DNA of 64,000 nucleotides, taken from the NCBI GenBank assembly GCA_033558025.1, contig JAUCEF010000016.1:682001-746000 (forward strand). The letters run 5' to 3'. Of this stretch, positions 30,583-42,308 are shown one piece after another. The DNA is from Phytophthora sp. 'mugwort' (lineage: Eukaryota; Oomycota; Peronosporomycetes; Peronosporales; Peronosporaceae). A program made the translations under genes and the position numbers. The notes beneath the pieces were generated by a model. That model did not search any database. It saw only the letters and a program-made list of their open reading frames with translations, and was not told where the DNA came from. Position 1 is the stretch's first letter. Each line of letters begins with the position of its first letter.

Positions 30583-32597
30583 TTAGTGATGGGGTGGCGC
30601 AAGGTCTACAACTTTACCGATTGCAAGACGTTGGTGGTAGGCGCTGATGAGGTCATTGAGGCTTCCCTCGCGATGAAGATGACGAAGCTCCTTGAGCACA
30701 GCGTTAGATCCCGTTGACGGTACGTTTCGCGCGCGGAGGTACGCCACGACTTTGCTTGATGCTATCTCTCCAAGCTGGCGGACATTATCCTTGTAGCTCG
30801 GTGACAACTCGTCGAGCGCGTATCCGTCTTTAATGAAGAGCTTCATGAAGGCCACGAGGTGCTTGATGTCCGACTTCTTGTGCTTGTTAGACTCAGCCAT
30901 CCACGCGGAACTGCCGTGTACCACGCAAACCAGGTGTCGACGAGAGGTTATCGTCTTCGATCAACGTCGGCGCTTCACTGGTACGTTTTCATCTTCATCT
31001 CTTGGACGCTTTGCTTGCTCACCGCGGCGTCCTGATGTGTTCTCTCCAGTATTGATGCTTGTAGCTTCTAGCAAGTTGACCCGAGCCTCGAGCCTCGAGG
31101 CGACAGTTGACCGCGATTAACCTTTCTATCAATGCAGTCTGATAATTCGAACGCAACTTTGGCCTTCATGTTTCCTTCCGTCAAGTCGTCCGCGGTGGTG
31201 TGAGCGGGATCAGCAGACCTCGTGAGTTGTAGTGACCAAGCAAGCAGGTTCGACGTGGTCACACCAGAGGCCTTGGCGCAGCGCTGGATCGTTGTCATCG
31301 CTGGCCCCTGCGCGTTGGTCTTCATCAGTGACGGGTAGTGGAGGATGATCGTTGCTGTCAGCATGTCTCTCACAGCGGCGCAAACATTGAAGGCCTTGTT
31401 ACCCAGCACATGACTCGAGTTGAAGAGCTTGTGGCTAACCTCCCTAATCTGCTCTTGTGTTACCGAGTCGAAGACTCCCAGCGATGGAAGAACAGAGGCT
31501 TGCTTTGGCGCCATTACGCTCAGTACCTTCGCGACTTGATGGTCTTCTTTCGGAATATTGAAGACGTAGGCGAAGGCTTTGTTCGTCGTGGTCAAGTTCC
31601 AGGCTCCGCGGTCGAAGATCCACTGCGCCATCAGCTCTGAGCACGCGTTGGCAGCTGGGCACCGCCGCGTCGAAACGAATGAGAAGCTAGCGGCTCTTCG
31701 ACTCCATCGGGTCCAGCGACACGATCGAGCAAGCGGTTGACAAGAGCATGAATACTAATCGTCGGCGACGTGTGGACTGTGCTGCTTCTCGTCGACGCCT
31801 GAGAAGAACCCAGGGTGCCGGTTTCCTCAAGCAGGTCCAGCGACGGGATGGAGTCGTCCGCTCAACGGGAACGTTTTTCGACTGCACTGGTAAGTGGTTG
31901 AGGAGCGCTGCGCACGGCGACGCCTGGGTGATTAAAACCAGAGCGAGCACCAGCAGCGGACACGTCGCGAAGTCAGCATCGGGGAAGAGCGACAGTGCCT
32001 GGTCTTCAGACGTCTTCATGCGGATGAAGCGGATGAAGCACACGCTGCCAGCACCTATGGAGAGCTGCTGCTTCCGAACGAAGGTCAGGTCCGAAGCACG
32101 GCCAAAGAGGTACCACAAGAGGCATAACAGAGCTACATCTTGGTAGTCTGACGCACAGCTAGCCGCTGAATACAGATACCTTGTCATCTTCTTGAGATCC
32201 TCCTTCGTGCATGCAACCGCTTTTTTGACAAATCCACCACTTTCGCGCTTGATGCAGTGCTGCTCAAGCGTGCACCCCACGCTCAGCAGCTGCCGTGCTA
32301 CAGTGCCGCGTTGGACAGGACACTCGTCCAGGAGCCAGCACTTCACCTGGCGGAAATGTTGAGCGACGGAGTGGCGCACAGGTGCTGCCCCCGTGCTCCT
32401 GAGTGAAATGCCAGGTACACGCCAAACTTGTCCATTAGCATCACTAGAATACCGCCTGCGCGGCTTGGGTCCGCGACGACCAAAGCCCTAACATGATCCA
32501 TGCTCGTGATCTCGGCGGAGAGGAAGCGCTCGAACGCCTTCATGGCCGTCGCTCGCGCGCGCTTCGTGTTGGCAGGCTTGAAGTCGTTCAGGCTCAT
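30583..32597 (-). pseudogene. Crypton tyrosine recombinase, copy 1
   Basis: The start at 32597 reads MSLNDFKPANTKRARATAM, with an N-terminal core-binding-like helical region. The catalytic part holds the box I Arg in YLFGRASDLTF (near 32098) and a Lys in RMKTSED. The box II HxxR is HSFRRGGAQ (near 31680). The nucleophile Tyr lies in NKAFAYVF (near 31570), after QWIFDRGAWN. The C-terminal part (30924-30583) has the DIKHLVAFMKLF...AVLKELRHLH domain shared by all three copies. This set defines Crypton YR recombinases, known in oomycetes. Frame breaks near 32350, 31650 and 31000 suggest decay or short introns. Confidence 0.82.
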
Positions 32598-32684
32598 CGT
32601 TATTGGTCGGAGAGGCGGCAAATACGTGAGTGATATGTGGCACACCACACGTTTGTAGCACGATACACATATCTGGGCATCAGC

Positions 32685-32703
32685 TCCGACCAGATACGTC
32701 GGA
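32685..32703. promoter_or_regulatory. Palindrome upstream of Crypton copy 1 (TCCGAC-7-GTCGGA)
   Basis: TCCGACCAGATACGTCGGA: 6-bp arms around 7 bp, 88 bp upstream of the recombinase start. A second inverted pair, GGTCGGAGAG (32868-32877) and CTCTCCGACC (32912-32921), lies farther out. Two ATTGGCTAA boxes (32798-32848) occur between. A recombinase or repressor site is inference. Confidence 0.55.
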
Positions 32704-33176
32704 ATCGCTCTGCTTCCGACTGCAACCTCTATTCGCGTTCTCATTGGATAAAACTGATTTTTTAATCAATTTGACTCGCCAAAAACTTTGAAGCTGGTTT
32801 TCATTGGCTAAAATGAATCGGAGAATAATCTCATTGGCTAATATGCACTATACTATGATGTAAGTTTGGTCGGAGAGATTATGTATTCGTCCATACCATT
32901 AAAGGTCCGACCTCTCCGACCCTTCCGGCCGGTACCAAAAAGTAGGTATGGTTGCCTCTATAAACACCATAGCTAATAAATTTTAAAGGAATGTGTAGTC
33001 ATGACGCGGCTAGGGGAAAACGATGAGTGAGATCAGCGACTCGTTGAACGAGGCCCATTCCACAGGCATAAGGAGAAGGCCTGAAAGAGCCTGTGGGCCG
33101 AGAAAAGCGACAAAACAAAAATCGAACCAAAAGGGCGCTTGAGCCATGTGGGCCCGGCGTGGCAAATTGAAATATG

Positions 33177-36100
33177 GAGCTTTTCCCGGAATGAGTAGCG
33201 AATTGCCCCAATCGTCTCAAAACAAGTAGCTGTCCCAAAACGAATAGTTGGGGTACACCACAGTGGCACAGAGTTGGGGTTTACGACATTCGTCGTTGCG
33301 GTCTTAGGACGGAAGAAGTTCTAGCACTATAAATGCAATGTCGGACTGCCGACACACTGCTCACAAGTAAATCTAGAGCACTCTTTATCAAGTCGTGACA
33401 ATATTCTTGCTTTTGTAACTAACACTATACTTTCAGCTTTCGGCTCGCATTCCTGATATCATGGCGTCGAGTCGCGCTCTCATGGACCTTGTCGGTGAAT
33501 ACGGCACGTCCAAGTTGACAATGGGCATGCGCTTCAGATCCGGTACAAATGTCACCTACTTCATGCAGGATTACACGTATAACGCCAACACGCACTGTCT
33601 AGTTAGACGCAGTGGCACAATGAAGAAGTACACTTGCAGTGACGTCGCCAGTGCCAAGGGCAAGAATGCTGTATCCAATAGCAGCGGGGAAGGAAGCGGT
33701 CCCAGTGCAGCGAGTTATGCTATTTGTATGCACAGCGCGTGTAGTTGGGATGTACGAGTCTCGATCAAGAGAGAGCGAGATGCCTCTAAACGGTTTGGGT
33801 CTCGTTCATAAATGACGTGCATAGCGACTTGTGCACGTCTACTGCCAAACCTACTCAGCGTCAGCTCACGAAACTAGCTACACTTCGCGCTGCTGTGTTA
33901 GGCGATCGCAATGTCAAGCGCAAGGCTATGGTGGCTATGCTTTAGTCTCGCAATGGTCTTAACTTGCAGCTTAGCATATCTATGCTCTATCGAGCAAAAG
34001 GCGACATCGTGGCCTCTGCTGACGGAGGTTGAGAGGAGTCATTTCGTCGTCTCCCTTTATGTTGTCCGATATACGTGACTCAGACCTGGAACAGCAGTGT
34101 AATTGGATGTGGATCAACACCGACGGTTCCTTCGGGGATTTATTGCATTTGGCGTGAACGTACAGTGCCAGTCAGGATTGCTGCCATTGCTAGGCTTTGA
34201 TGGTGCTCACTCGAAGCACCCCAAGTACAATGGAGTTCTGTTTCGCTTCTGGGGCACGACGGCAACAACCAGAACATTACATTAGCTACGGCATTGGTAT
34301 ATGTTGAAAGTGAAGCGAAAAATTTATGGTTTTTGGAGCGGTGTCATGGTGCTGGGATTCAGCTTCGTGATCGCGCAACTTTTTCTGATCGGGACAAGAT
34401 AATTGGGGCAGCACCACGGTTTTCTTAAGCACGGGTGTTTTCGTGAACCTTCGGTATTGTACTCTCCATATGCTCCGCAACATGAGAAAAAAGTTCAAGA
34501 AGAGTGGACAGACATTTGACAATGCAGTATGGGCGATCCAAGGTGCTGAAACTCACGACAAATGCTCAAAGGCTTTTTTAAAGATGAAATCGGATTTTGG
34601 TGATTCGGTCGTGGAGTATCTGCATGAGATCGGCCCGATTGCTTGGACCGTGCATGCGATCATGTGCACATACATTTCTTGCCCTGATGATATATGCAGT
34701 CACGATGCTGCAGTGAAAGCTGTTACTGAAGCCGGACGCACTGAAAATGCAGCACCCGGTGGAGATGGCGTTGAATGCCAGAATAGTGGATGCAACTGAG
34801 ATGCAAATGGAGTTGCCCTGTTGAATGCAACCGGGGTCTGAAGTGGTTCTTTCGGCAACGACGAATTATAATTGGAATCCAGTGAGGATGAGTGTGAGCG
34901 CTCCAATTTGCTGCAACGCGTGCTATCCCTATGTTTAAATGGCGTACATCAAACTTCGTTTAAAGCGATGACAACGCATTGATACAGAATGGTGTCCGCA
35001 AATCGGATCCTTGTTGTGCCTTTATAAGCTCACAGTCGAAGCAATGAACAAGCTTTACGAGCGTCACACTACAGTCGATAAGTGGCGGAAATCAGGCAGC
35101 AACCTTACTCCGTATGATGCGAAGAAGCTCTGGACAAAAGAGAAGGATCGCGTTGGTGAGTACCTGGTGGTAAAATCAAACAAGTCCGTGTCGTACGTCT
35201 CTCACCCTGGTGATACGACTCGCAGTAGAAAAGTGAATGTGGACTTGCCGTCTTGCACTTGCGCAACTTTCGACCAAATGCGAACTGCATGCCGCCACAT
35301 ATTTGCTGCACTTCGCAATCGGGGGAAGGAGAAGCAGTTTATCCGTGCGTTCCACCCTGCATATTTGGTCAAAAAGGATGCTGCAACCTTTGGCGACAAG
35401 AGTATAGCTCTTCCAGCTCGCGACATACCTCCTGGATCGCCCGAAGTACGGCCATCGCCGTTCTACAAACAAGGGGGCCGTAACGTCACGCGCCAGATTG
35501 CAAGCTGAGGAGAAACTGGTGCAAAGCCAACCTACCTTTGCAAAACCTGCCGAGAAAACGAACACAATCGACGGAGCTGTCGGCGTCATGCTAATGAATG
35601 CGATGAAGCAAATCCCGACCTCGTTTCTTGCAGCTTCGAATTTCCTTCCATTCATAATTACTATGAACCAAACACAACGGGGAGAGATTCAGAGAGTCGA
35701 ATGTCAGTGCGCTTCCTATTAGAATAAGAGGCTAGTTTGCTAGCACTCTATTCATGCATTATCGACACACATTACCCAAGAAGCACCATTTTCGTTGAGG
35801 CCGATAGTCTGCTAGTATTAAAGTCGATATCCTGGTAGTACGAGGTGACACAAGGGAGGACATATCGGTTAATACAACACAGTACATGCCGCCATTCGCC
35901 ATGGCGACAAGCGTGTTCGTACTCCAATACTTCCGCCCGTCTTCATATCCAATGCACCGACCTCGCTGGACTCTTGAGCGGTACATGGACACGAGTGTGG
36001 CTCGCATGTGTGTGCTACCGAATAGTGGCGGGTCCTTGCTGCTCTGCTCTTCTCGTCCACGAGGTATTTTAAAATCTCCTGTCCCGCTTGGCCTACGGCT

Positions 36101-36402
36101 GGCGCGTGCTTGACCCCTGTGTGCTGGCCAGCTAGACATGCGCCTTCGAACAAGTAAATCAGAGCGGTCAGACAGATTCAACGACAACAACAACAGTTAG
36201 ATCAATAACAAGCCTTCTTACCTGATTCGAGTCTGAGGTATTCTTCCCCGCAGCGACGTACGCCCCGAGGCGGCCGCTCGCTTCGCTTGGGCTGCGTGCC
36301 AGTTCTCGGTCCCAGTGTGGTGTACCCCAACTACTCGTTTTGGGACTGCGACTTGTTTTGAGACGATTGGGGCAAATTGCTACTCATTCTGAAAAAAAAC
36401 TC
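33177..36402 (+). mobile_element. MULE with about 90-bp diverged TIRs (third family in the window)
   Basis: The left end (33177-33265) and the inverted right end (36402-36313) share GAATGAGTAGC, TTGCCCCAATCGTCTCAA, GTCCCAAAACGA and TAGTTGGGGTACACCAC with a few mismatches. Flanks are TTGAAATATG (33167-33176) and TTGAATTGTG (36403-36412), an 8/10 match consistent with a worn MULE target duplication. The only recognised gene is the transposase below. A minus-strand frame near 35759-36193 may be a second gene but has no known motif. Older than the inverted pair, judging by TIR and flank divergence. Confidence 0.82.
33461..35508 (+). pseudogene. MULE transposase with SWIM finger, fragmented
   Basis: The N-terminal zinc-binding region reads GTMKKYTCSD...CMHSACSWDVRV (33630-33770). 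The DDE core begins GLLPLLGFDGAHSKHPKYNG (34170-34240) and continues in another frame with NITLATALVYVESE. Then come RYCTLHMLRNMRKKFKKSG (34448-34510), the segment 35011-35200 and a SWIM finger CTCATFDQMRTACRH (35259-35303). At least four frame changes and stops. It sits inside the TIRs at 33177-36402. Family clear, protein dead as read. Confidence 0.82.
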
Positions 36403-36660
36403 TTGAATTGTGAGTGCGCCCATCTGAAATCGAGGTCCTCTATTAGGTGCCAAAACAACAGTGGCAGAATATATGTGTATTACACATAAGGTTATTAATA
36501 TAGCGCAAGGTTTTTCTGCTTTATCGCCACATTTCATTCGCTCATTGTGCACGGCACCTACCGACAGCAAGATTATTTGCTCACTCTTCATTTTCGCCGG
36601 CTAGGAGGCAAGTGCACCGGCGTGCACGCCAAACAGCACGACATAATTGTGCCCCGGCCT

Positions 36661-36739
36661 CCCCCCCCCCCCCGCGGAGCTCGAGACGAGCACGGGGCAG
36701 CAATGTTTGTAGGCGCGGGTTCGATACCCGCTGCGGGGA
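36661..36739 (+). other. C13 run and tRNA-like element B, degenerate
   Basis: A run of 13 C at 36661-36673 overlaps the start of the tRNA-like part at 36670. The acceptor CCCCGCG pairs fully with TGCGGGG (one G-T). The D-arm is GCTC/GAGC, and the T-arm is GCGGG-TTCGATA-CCCGC. The anticodon loop (CAGCAAT) lacks the U33 equivalent and its stem is mostly G-U, so it is not a working tRNA. TG-rich sequence follows (36745-36850), then the 3' end of Crypton copy 2 at 37078. Confidence 0.5.
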
Positions 36740-37077
36740 TCATTTCTGTGTATGTTGTTATGCATGTGTGCATGTGTCTGTATGTTTGGCTAGTGTGTGT
36801 GTGTCGATGCGTGCCGTATGCGTGTGTGCATGCGTTTAATGTGCGTTGAGATTCATTTCTTCGAGGGTAAACTTTGTATTGGTAACATTGCTGTTCCGCA
36901 AGGAGGTTAAGCTTTGTGTTCGGTGCTAGGAGGGTAACATTGTTATTCGGCGTAGCGAGTTCTTAATGCGTGACATACATGTTTTGGGCTTTTCCTCTCT
37001 CGTTATTGAATTAACCCTGGGTGGCATTCAGGTTATCTTATTCTGCTTCGTCTTCGATATACAGGCGACACGTGAGA

Positions 37078-39114
37078 CTACGCCATCGCAAGGATATCAT
37101 GCATATGTGATGGCGCTGGGTCTACGATAACCCCAGCGCCAATGAGCTGTTGGTAGCGGCGAATCTTGTCGTTGAGGTGTCCGACTTTGTGGAGTCCACA
37201 CAGATGCTTCAACAGCGCGTTAGATCCACGGGACGTGATTCCCCTCTCTCGAAGGAAGACGAGGAGTGCATCTTCTGCGACCGCACCGGCAGCCAGCACG
37301 TCGTCGCGATAGCGCGGCGATTTCTCTTCGAGGGTGAAACCGTCCCTGAGGAAAAGCTTCATGAACTCGACAAGAAGTTTGGCGTCGGACTTCTTCTTCT
37401 TCATTGCTCCGTCGAAGGAACTCAACATGCGCGGCGTCTGGGGCGTACCACGCGAATCAAGTATTCTTAAGGTAAATCACCGTTGTGTGACGACTTCGCT
37501 TTTTCTGGAGCTCTTGCGTGACTGCATCCTCACTGACTTGTCCAAAGTTCCACTTGTTTGCCGGTGTGCTGCAGATCTTGGACCCCAAATCGGCTAGACG
37601 AGCTTCGAGCTTTTGGTTCAGGCTGACCAACTGCTTGATCAGGACAGTTTGTTCCTTCATCATGGTGTCATGTTTTTCTTTTCCATCCAGTTTGTCTCCG
37701 CTGTCGTTATTGTCCGGCTTGTCTTCGTCATTGCATCCATAGGTCAGGTGAGAGGACCAGGCAAGAAGCTCAGATATGGAGAGCCCACAGGCCACGACAC
37801 ACTTATCCAAGCGCATTACGACGGGACCGTCGCCGTTCAGCGCCTTCATTGAAGGGTAGTGGCGGATCAGGTACGTCGCCAATACTTCGCTCACCCTGGT
37901 GTACAGTTGAATTGCGTCTTGTCCATCCCAGTGCATGACTTGAACAAGAGCGCAACTACAGCGCGGAGCTTGGTCTGGGTGTCTGCATTGAAGCTCTTGA
38001 ACGATGCCAGCGGGACTTAAGCGTCGGGAGCCTTGCTCCTGAGGACCTTGGCCACCTTGTGATCCTCACTCGGTGTGTTGAAGACGTATGCGAATGCCTT
38101 GTTTGTCATGTTCCAGGCGCCACGGTCGAAGATCCATTGCGGGCTGAGAGACGATGACCCATTTTGTGTGCTGGGCACCACCTCGACGGAATGAATGAAA
38201 TGTCAGCGCTTCGGTCACACCAGCCTTCTTTGCCACGCGGCCGAGAACCGCTTGACGTAGCTGTGAATACCCGGTACGTTCTCCGTCTGCAATGCTTGCG
38301 ATGCTGTCCCAGTTGTCTCTTCCGCGTTGCTTGTTTCTTCTGGGTGGTCAAGCAGATCGAGCAGCGGTGTTATCGCTGTCACCACTACCGGTCCGCGCAC
38401 AGATGTGTCCGGAAGCTGGCACAAGAGCGCGACGGTCGGGGAAGACTGCGTGGCGAGCACAACGGCGATGGCGAAGAGAGGGCATGTGGTGAAATCATCG
38501 TCCGCAAAGAGGGAAGGCCCCTGCTCTTCCGACGTCTTCATCCGCATTAAGCGCACGAAGAAAATATCGCCCGCGCTTATCGTCAGGTTGGCTTTGCGGA
38601 GGAGGGTCAAGTCCGACGCGCGGCCAAACAGGAACCAGAAGAGACCCAGAAGCGCAGCGTCTTAGTAATCGGCAGCTGTGGTAGCTGTAGAATAAAAATA
38701 CACCATCATTTGCTTCAGATCCCTCTTTGTACACGCTGGCGCCTTGTTCGTGAAGCCCCCCCGGAAGGACGCGTCTGTAGTAGCGCTCAAGCGTCTGGCC
38801 CATCGTAAGAAGACGCTTGTCGACAGATGAACGGAGCTGAGGGAACTGATCCAACAGCTAATTCTTAGCCTGCCGATAGTACTTCATGACAGAGTGCCGC
38901 GACAGCGGGGCACCCTTCCTCCCCTCCTTGGAAGCTAAATGCATACATACTTATTCATCACCGCCACCAGCGCATGTGGGGCGGTGTCGTGCAGCATACA
39001 ATCCTACACATAGTCGAACAATACACCCTCGTCACGCAGGAAAACTATAAAACATCGTACCGCATTCTCCTTGGCCTTCCTCGTGTTGGAAGGAGCCAAG
39101 TCATCGATGTTCAT
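37078..39114 (-). pseudogene. Crypton tyrosine recombinase, copy 2
   Basis: The start at 39114 (MNIDDLAPSNTRKAKENAV) aligns with copy 1. Catalytic signatures: GRASDL (near 38615), FVRLMRMKTSEEQG (38570-38530), HSFRRGGAQ (near 38185), QWIFDRGAW and NKAFAYVFNTPSEDHKVAKV (near 38090). A Lys-rich and coiled-coil-like stretch with Asp/Lys repeats precedes the C-terminal SDAKLLVEFMKLFLRDGF...RGSNALLKHLCGLHK domain. Stops in the N-terminal part (near 39000 and 38860) and shifts near 38600 and 37970 make it non-functional as read. Confidence 0.82.
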
Positions 39115-39208
39115 CCTGGAGACAATTCAACGGTGTGCGGTCGGGCGATTGCTGGGTATGAAGGAAATATGCTATTAACTGTGTAATTGTATATACATAA
39201 CTGGCCAT

Positions 39209-39237
39209 CCGCCTCCGACCGAATATGTCGGAGGCGG
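39209..39237. promoter_or_regulatory. Palindrome upstream of Crypton copy 2 (11-bp arms)
   Basis: CCGCCTCCGAC and GTCGGAGGCGG flank CGAATAT, a perfect 11-bp inverted repeat 95 bp upstream of the start. Its 12-base left half, CCGCCTCCGACC, recurs at 39750-39761 beside tRNA-like element C. Confidence 0.6.
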
Positions 39238-39771
39238 CTGGATACTGGACCGGCAAGTACATATATGCATCGATTGGCTAGAATAATATCCTACGTGAGT
39301 TTGGATTAGTCATAAAACACGTTTTAGTCGCGATGCGTACTTCATTGGGCGAAATACACAATACAATTCCGAAGTGTTGTCGGTCCTTTGATCACATTCA
39401 TCCATATCGTGATGGTTCCGACATCCCTACACATGGAATGATAAGAAAAAGACAGGACAATAAAACCGGTATTACGCGACATTATACTGGTATATTTAGT
39501 TTAGGGATGTTTTGCCTCCCGCCTTTGCATTTCCTGTCAGCTTACAAAAGGCGCTTAAACCCGCAAGGAAATGGCCTCAAGAGGCCTCTGGGTTAAGAAA
39601 ATCGCCTTTTTAACATATACGCCGTTTTGATCCCGAAGCAATGTGCACCGGGCCAAATGGGTTGGAGGCAAGGCCGTCCCGTGTGCTGGGGGTTGGTGTG
39701 TGTATGTGTGTCCTATGTAGTTTGTTGTGTGCCTGTCTGACTTGACTCACCGCCTCCGACCCCCCCTTTGA

Positions 39772-39843
39772 AGCACCGTAGCTCAACAGTCAAGAGCGCA
39801 TGGATTCGGCCCTGAGATGCCTGTTCGAATCAGGCCGGTGTTA
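39772..39843 (+). tRNA. tRNA-like element C (anticodon TCG-like), probably a pseudogene
   Basis: The cloverleaf is nearly complete. The acceptor AGCACCG pairs with CGGTGTT (one G-T). The D-stem is GCTC/GAGC. The anticodon stem CATGG/CCCTG has one mismatch, with loop ATTCGG (one base short). The T-arm is GCCTG-TTCGAAT-CAGGC. A TCG anticodon would be Arg, but the six-base loop makes function doubtful. A short C run (39761-39767) precedes it by a few bases, and TG-rich sequence follows. The 3' end of Crypton copy 3 is about 195 bp downstream. Confidence 0.45.
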
Positions 39844-40039
39844 TTGTTCCCGATAGGGTTGGAGGCAAGACTGTGTGCTTGTGTGTGTTTGCGTGCTATT
39901 TGTTCTGTGCTGTGCTGTGTGTGTCCAGGTGGTGTTTGCAGTTGTATGCGGCGTGCTATGAGGTCCGTGAACACGTGATGGTTGTTGTATATATGTGGTT
40001 CTAAGGATGGACATGTATTTGAACGTATAACTAACTGTC

Positions 40040-42147
40040 TTACACGCGACCGACAGGGGTGAGTACGTCTTGCGTGTCAATAGGTGCAGGATCAGCGATG
40101 CTTCCGATTGCAAGTTGGCGCTTATAGATCATGATACACTCGTCCAAGATGCCGGACTTGTGGAGCGGACGCAGTGCGCGCAGGACACTTCCAGCTCCCT
40201 TTGCGTTGACGCCATGGGCCTTCAAGAACGCGAGCTGTTCGGCTTCAGCGCGGCGGCCTAAGTCGAGGACTTGATCCTTGTAGTCCCTTGCTTTGGCATC
40301 TAGGATGCAGCCCACGTCGAGGAAGAGCTTCATGAAGAACAACGATGTGACGGGACTCCGACTACTTTTGGCGATCAGCGGAGTCCCAGATGTGCGGCAC
40401 GCGCGTGTACCCTTCGTACCAAGCAGCTGAAAGGTTTGTGACTTGTTTCTTCCTGCGCTTGGGTTTTGGCTCCCGTTCTGATGCGTCTTCGGCTTGATCG
40501 ACTGCAGGTCTTCCGTGCTTCTCGTTCGAGTTCAACAAAGCCGCCTCGACGACTGTCAGGCGTGCAGCTAGTGCTTTGTTCGTGGCGTTTCTTGGGCATG
40601 AGGGTTGGCTTGCGTCTTCTTCTTGTTGTTGTTCTTTATCAGGTGGAGTAGCGCCGTCGTGCAGTGCAACAGACCATGCGAGCGCGTCAGCAATCGGTAT
40701 CTCCGCGGCTGCCAAGCACTCCGCCACGCGTGTGACGATAGCGGCTATCGGCGCAAGCTCCTTTACTGCGGGAAGTAGCGAATCAGGTACGCTGTGAGTA
40801 TGCTCAATACCTTGGTTGCTTAATTTCAGTCGTTGTTGCTTGAGACCTTAGCAGGTGTGGAATAGGCAAGCCTGCAAGCGACCTAGCCGTTCCTGGATAA
40901 CATGATCTAGCTCCGCAACGTCGACGATCGTGGGTGACTCGTCCGCCCTCCATCCGCTCAAGACTCGAGCCACTTTCCTGTCCTCGCGAGCCGTGTTAGT
41001 GATGTAGGCGAAGGCCTTGTAGGTCTTCGTCATATTCCACGCCCTGCGGTCAAAGATCCACTGAACAGCTAGGTGGTCGTCGGCGTTCGGGTGCTGAGCA
41101 CCTCCACGGCGGAAGGAATGTGACTGTCAAGGTAGCGGTGGTTCCATGAGTTCATCTACGCGCTTGAGCATCCTGTTCACGTAAGCCTGCACCCCATCCT
41201 CACCCCGCTTGGTGAATCCGCCTCCCGGTTTGTTCTTTCCTTGATATTGTATGCTTGTGTCTGTACGCAGCGGCGCAACGGTACGGAGATTCCTGGACAC
41301 GAGCGTAGGCGGCAGGACCGACTCCGAAGCAACGGCGGGCATGGCCGACGGCACTACAGCAGCTTGAAGCGCTGCCGGCTTCAGCTGCCAACAACTCGTG
41401 AATCGGGGCACAAGTGTCAATCGGGATAGCATCTTCAGGCGCAAGCTCGAGCAGCTGGCCAAGCAGCGCTGCACAAGGTGCATCCTGGGTGACCAGTGCG
41501 ACGGCGAGCGCGTGCAAAGGGCACGTCAAAAAGTCCTTCTTGTCAAGGAGTCAAGGTGAGTCCCTGTTCTTCTGATGTCTTGACCCGCAGCAGCCGAATG
41601 TAGAATGTGCCTCTCGGTGATACTGACACGTGCTGCTTTTGTATGTAGCCTAAGTCCGAAGAGCGCCCGAAGCAGTGCCACATTAAACACGCGAGCGCAG
41701 CATCTTGGTAGTCAGCATGTACGCGAGCTGTGCTGTACATATAGCGAACAAGGGCCTGTAAGCCCTTCTTAGTACAAGGAGAGCCTATTAATCAAGCCAC
41801 CTTTCTCTCCTTTTAAACAATGCCTATCTAATGTCTTGATTTGCATTAGCATTAACTCGTAGGGACACGCAAATGCGGGTATTCGTCGAACAACCACAAC
41901 TTAACATTTCTATAATACGACGTTGCCGAATTGCGTGCAAGCTTACTTTTGTTGCCTTCGTTTGGTGGCGAGATAGTAGCCAAAGCGATCCATAGTCGCC
42001 GCCAACCGCTTTCCAGATTTGTCCAAGAGAATGCTAGCCTGGGCGTATTCCATGCTAACATCCTCTTCCTCCAGCATCCGCCTGAATGCGTTAATTGCTG
42101 TGGTTCGCGCCGTCATGGTGTTCACATTCGCGAACGGTTAAGCTCAT
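40040..42147 (-). pseudogene. Crypton tyrosine recombinase, copy 3
   Basis: The start near 42147 (MSLT...) runs through a one-base shift into NTMTARTTAINAFRRMLEE. Signatures: HCFGRSSDLGY (near 41660), FYIRLLRVKTSEEQG, HSFRRGGAQ (near 41110), QWIFDRRAWNMT and KAFAYITNTAREDRKVARVL (41010-40970). The region near 40460 has a basic cluster (KPKRRKKQ), a possible nuclear localisation signal, before AAWYEGYTRVPHIW. The C-terminal FMKLFLDVGC...VLRALRPLHKSG domain is shared with the other copies. Several shifts and stops. The three copies are clearly diverged, so they are not recent tandem duplicates. Confidence 0.82.
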
Positions 42148-42308
42148 GCTTCTCGATCTGCTTTTCTAACTGTGTGACCTAAACAAGTGGATATGTGCCA
42201 ACGTCCTCCAACTTTCTTCCTAATATAGGAAAATACCTAGTTGTCCGAACGCCACATATATTCGTTAGACTTGACATTTGTATCGACATATTCATATTTT
42301 GTCGCTGG

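Noticed and set aside
36670..36739. Functional tRNA-Cys (GCA)
   Set aside because: The anticodon stem is nearly all G-U, and position 33 is not U.
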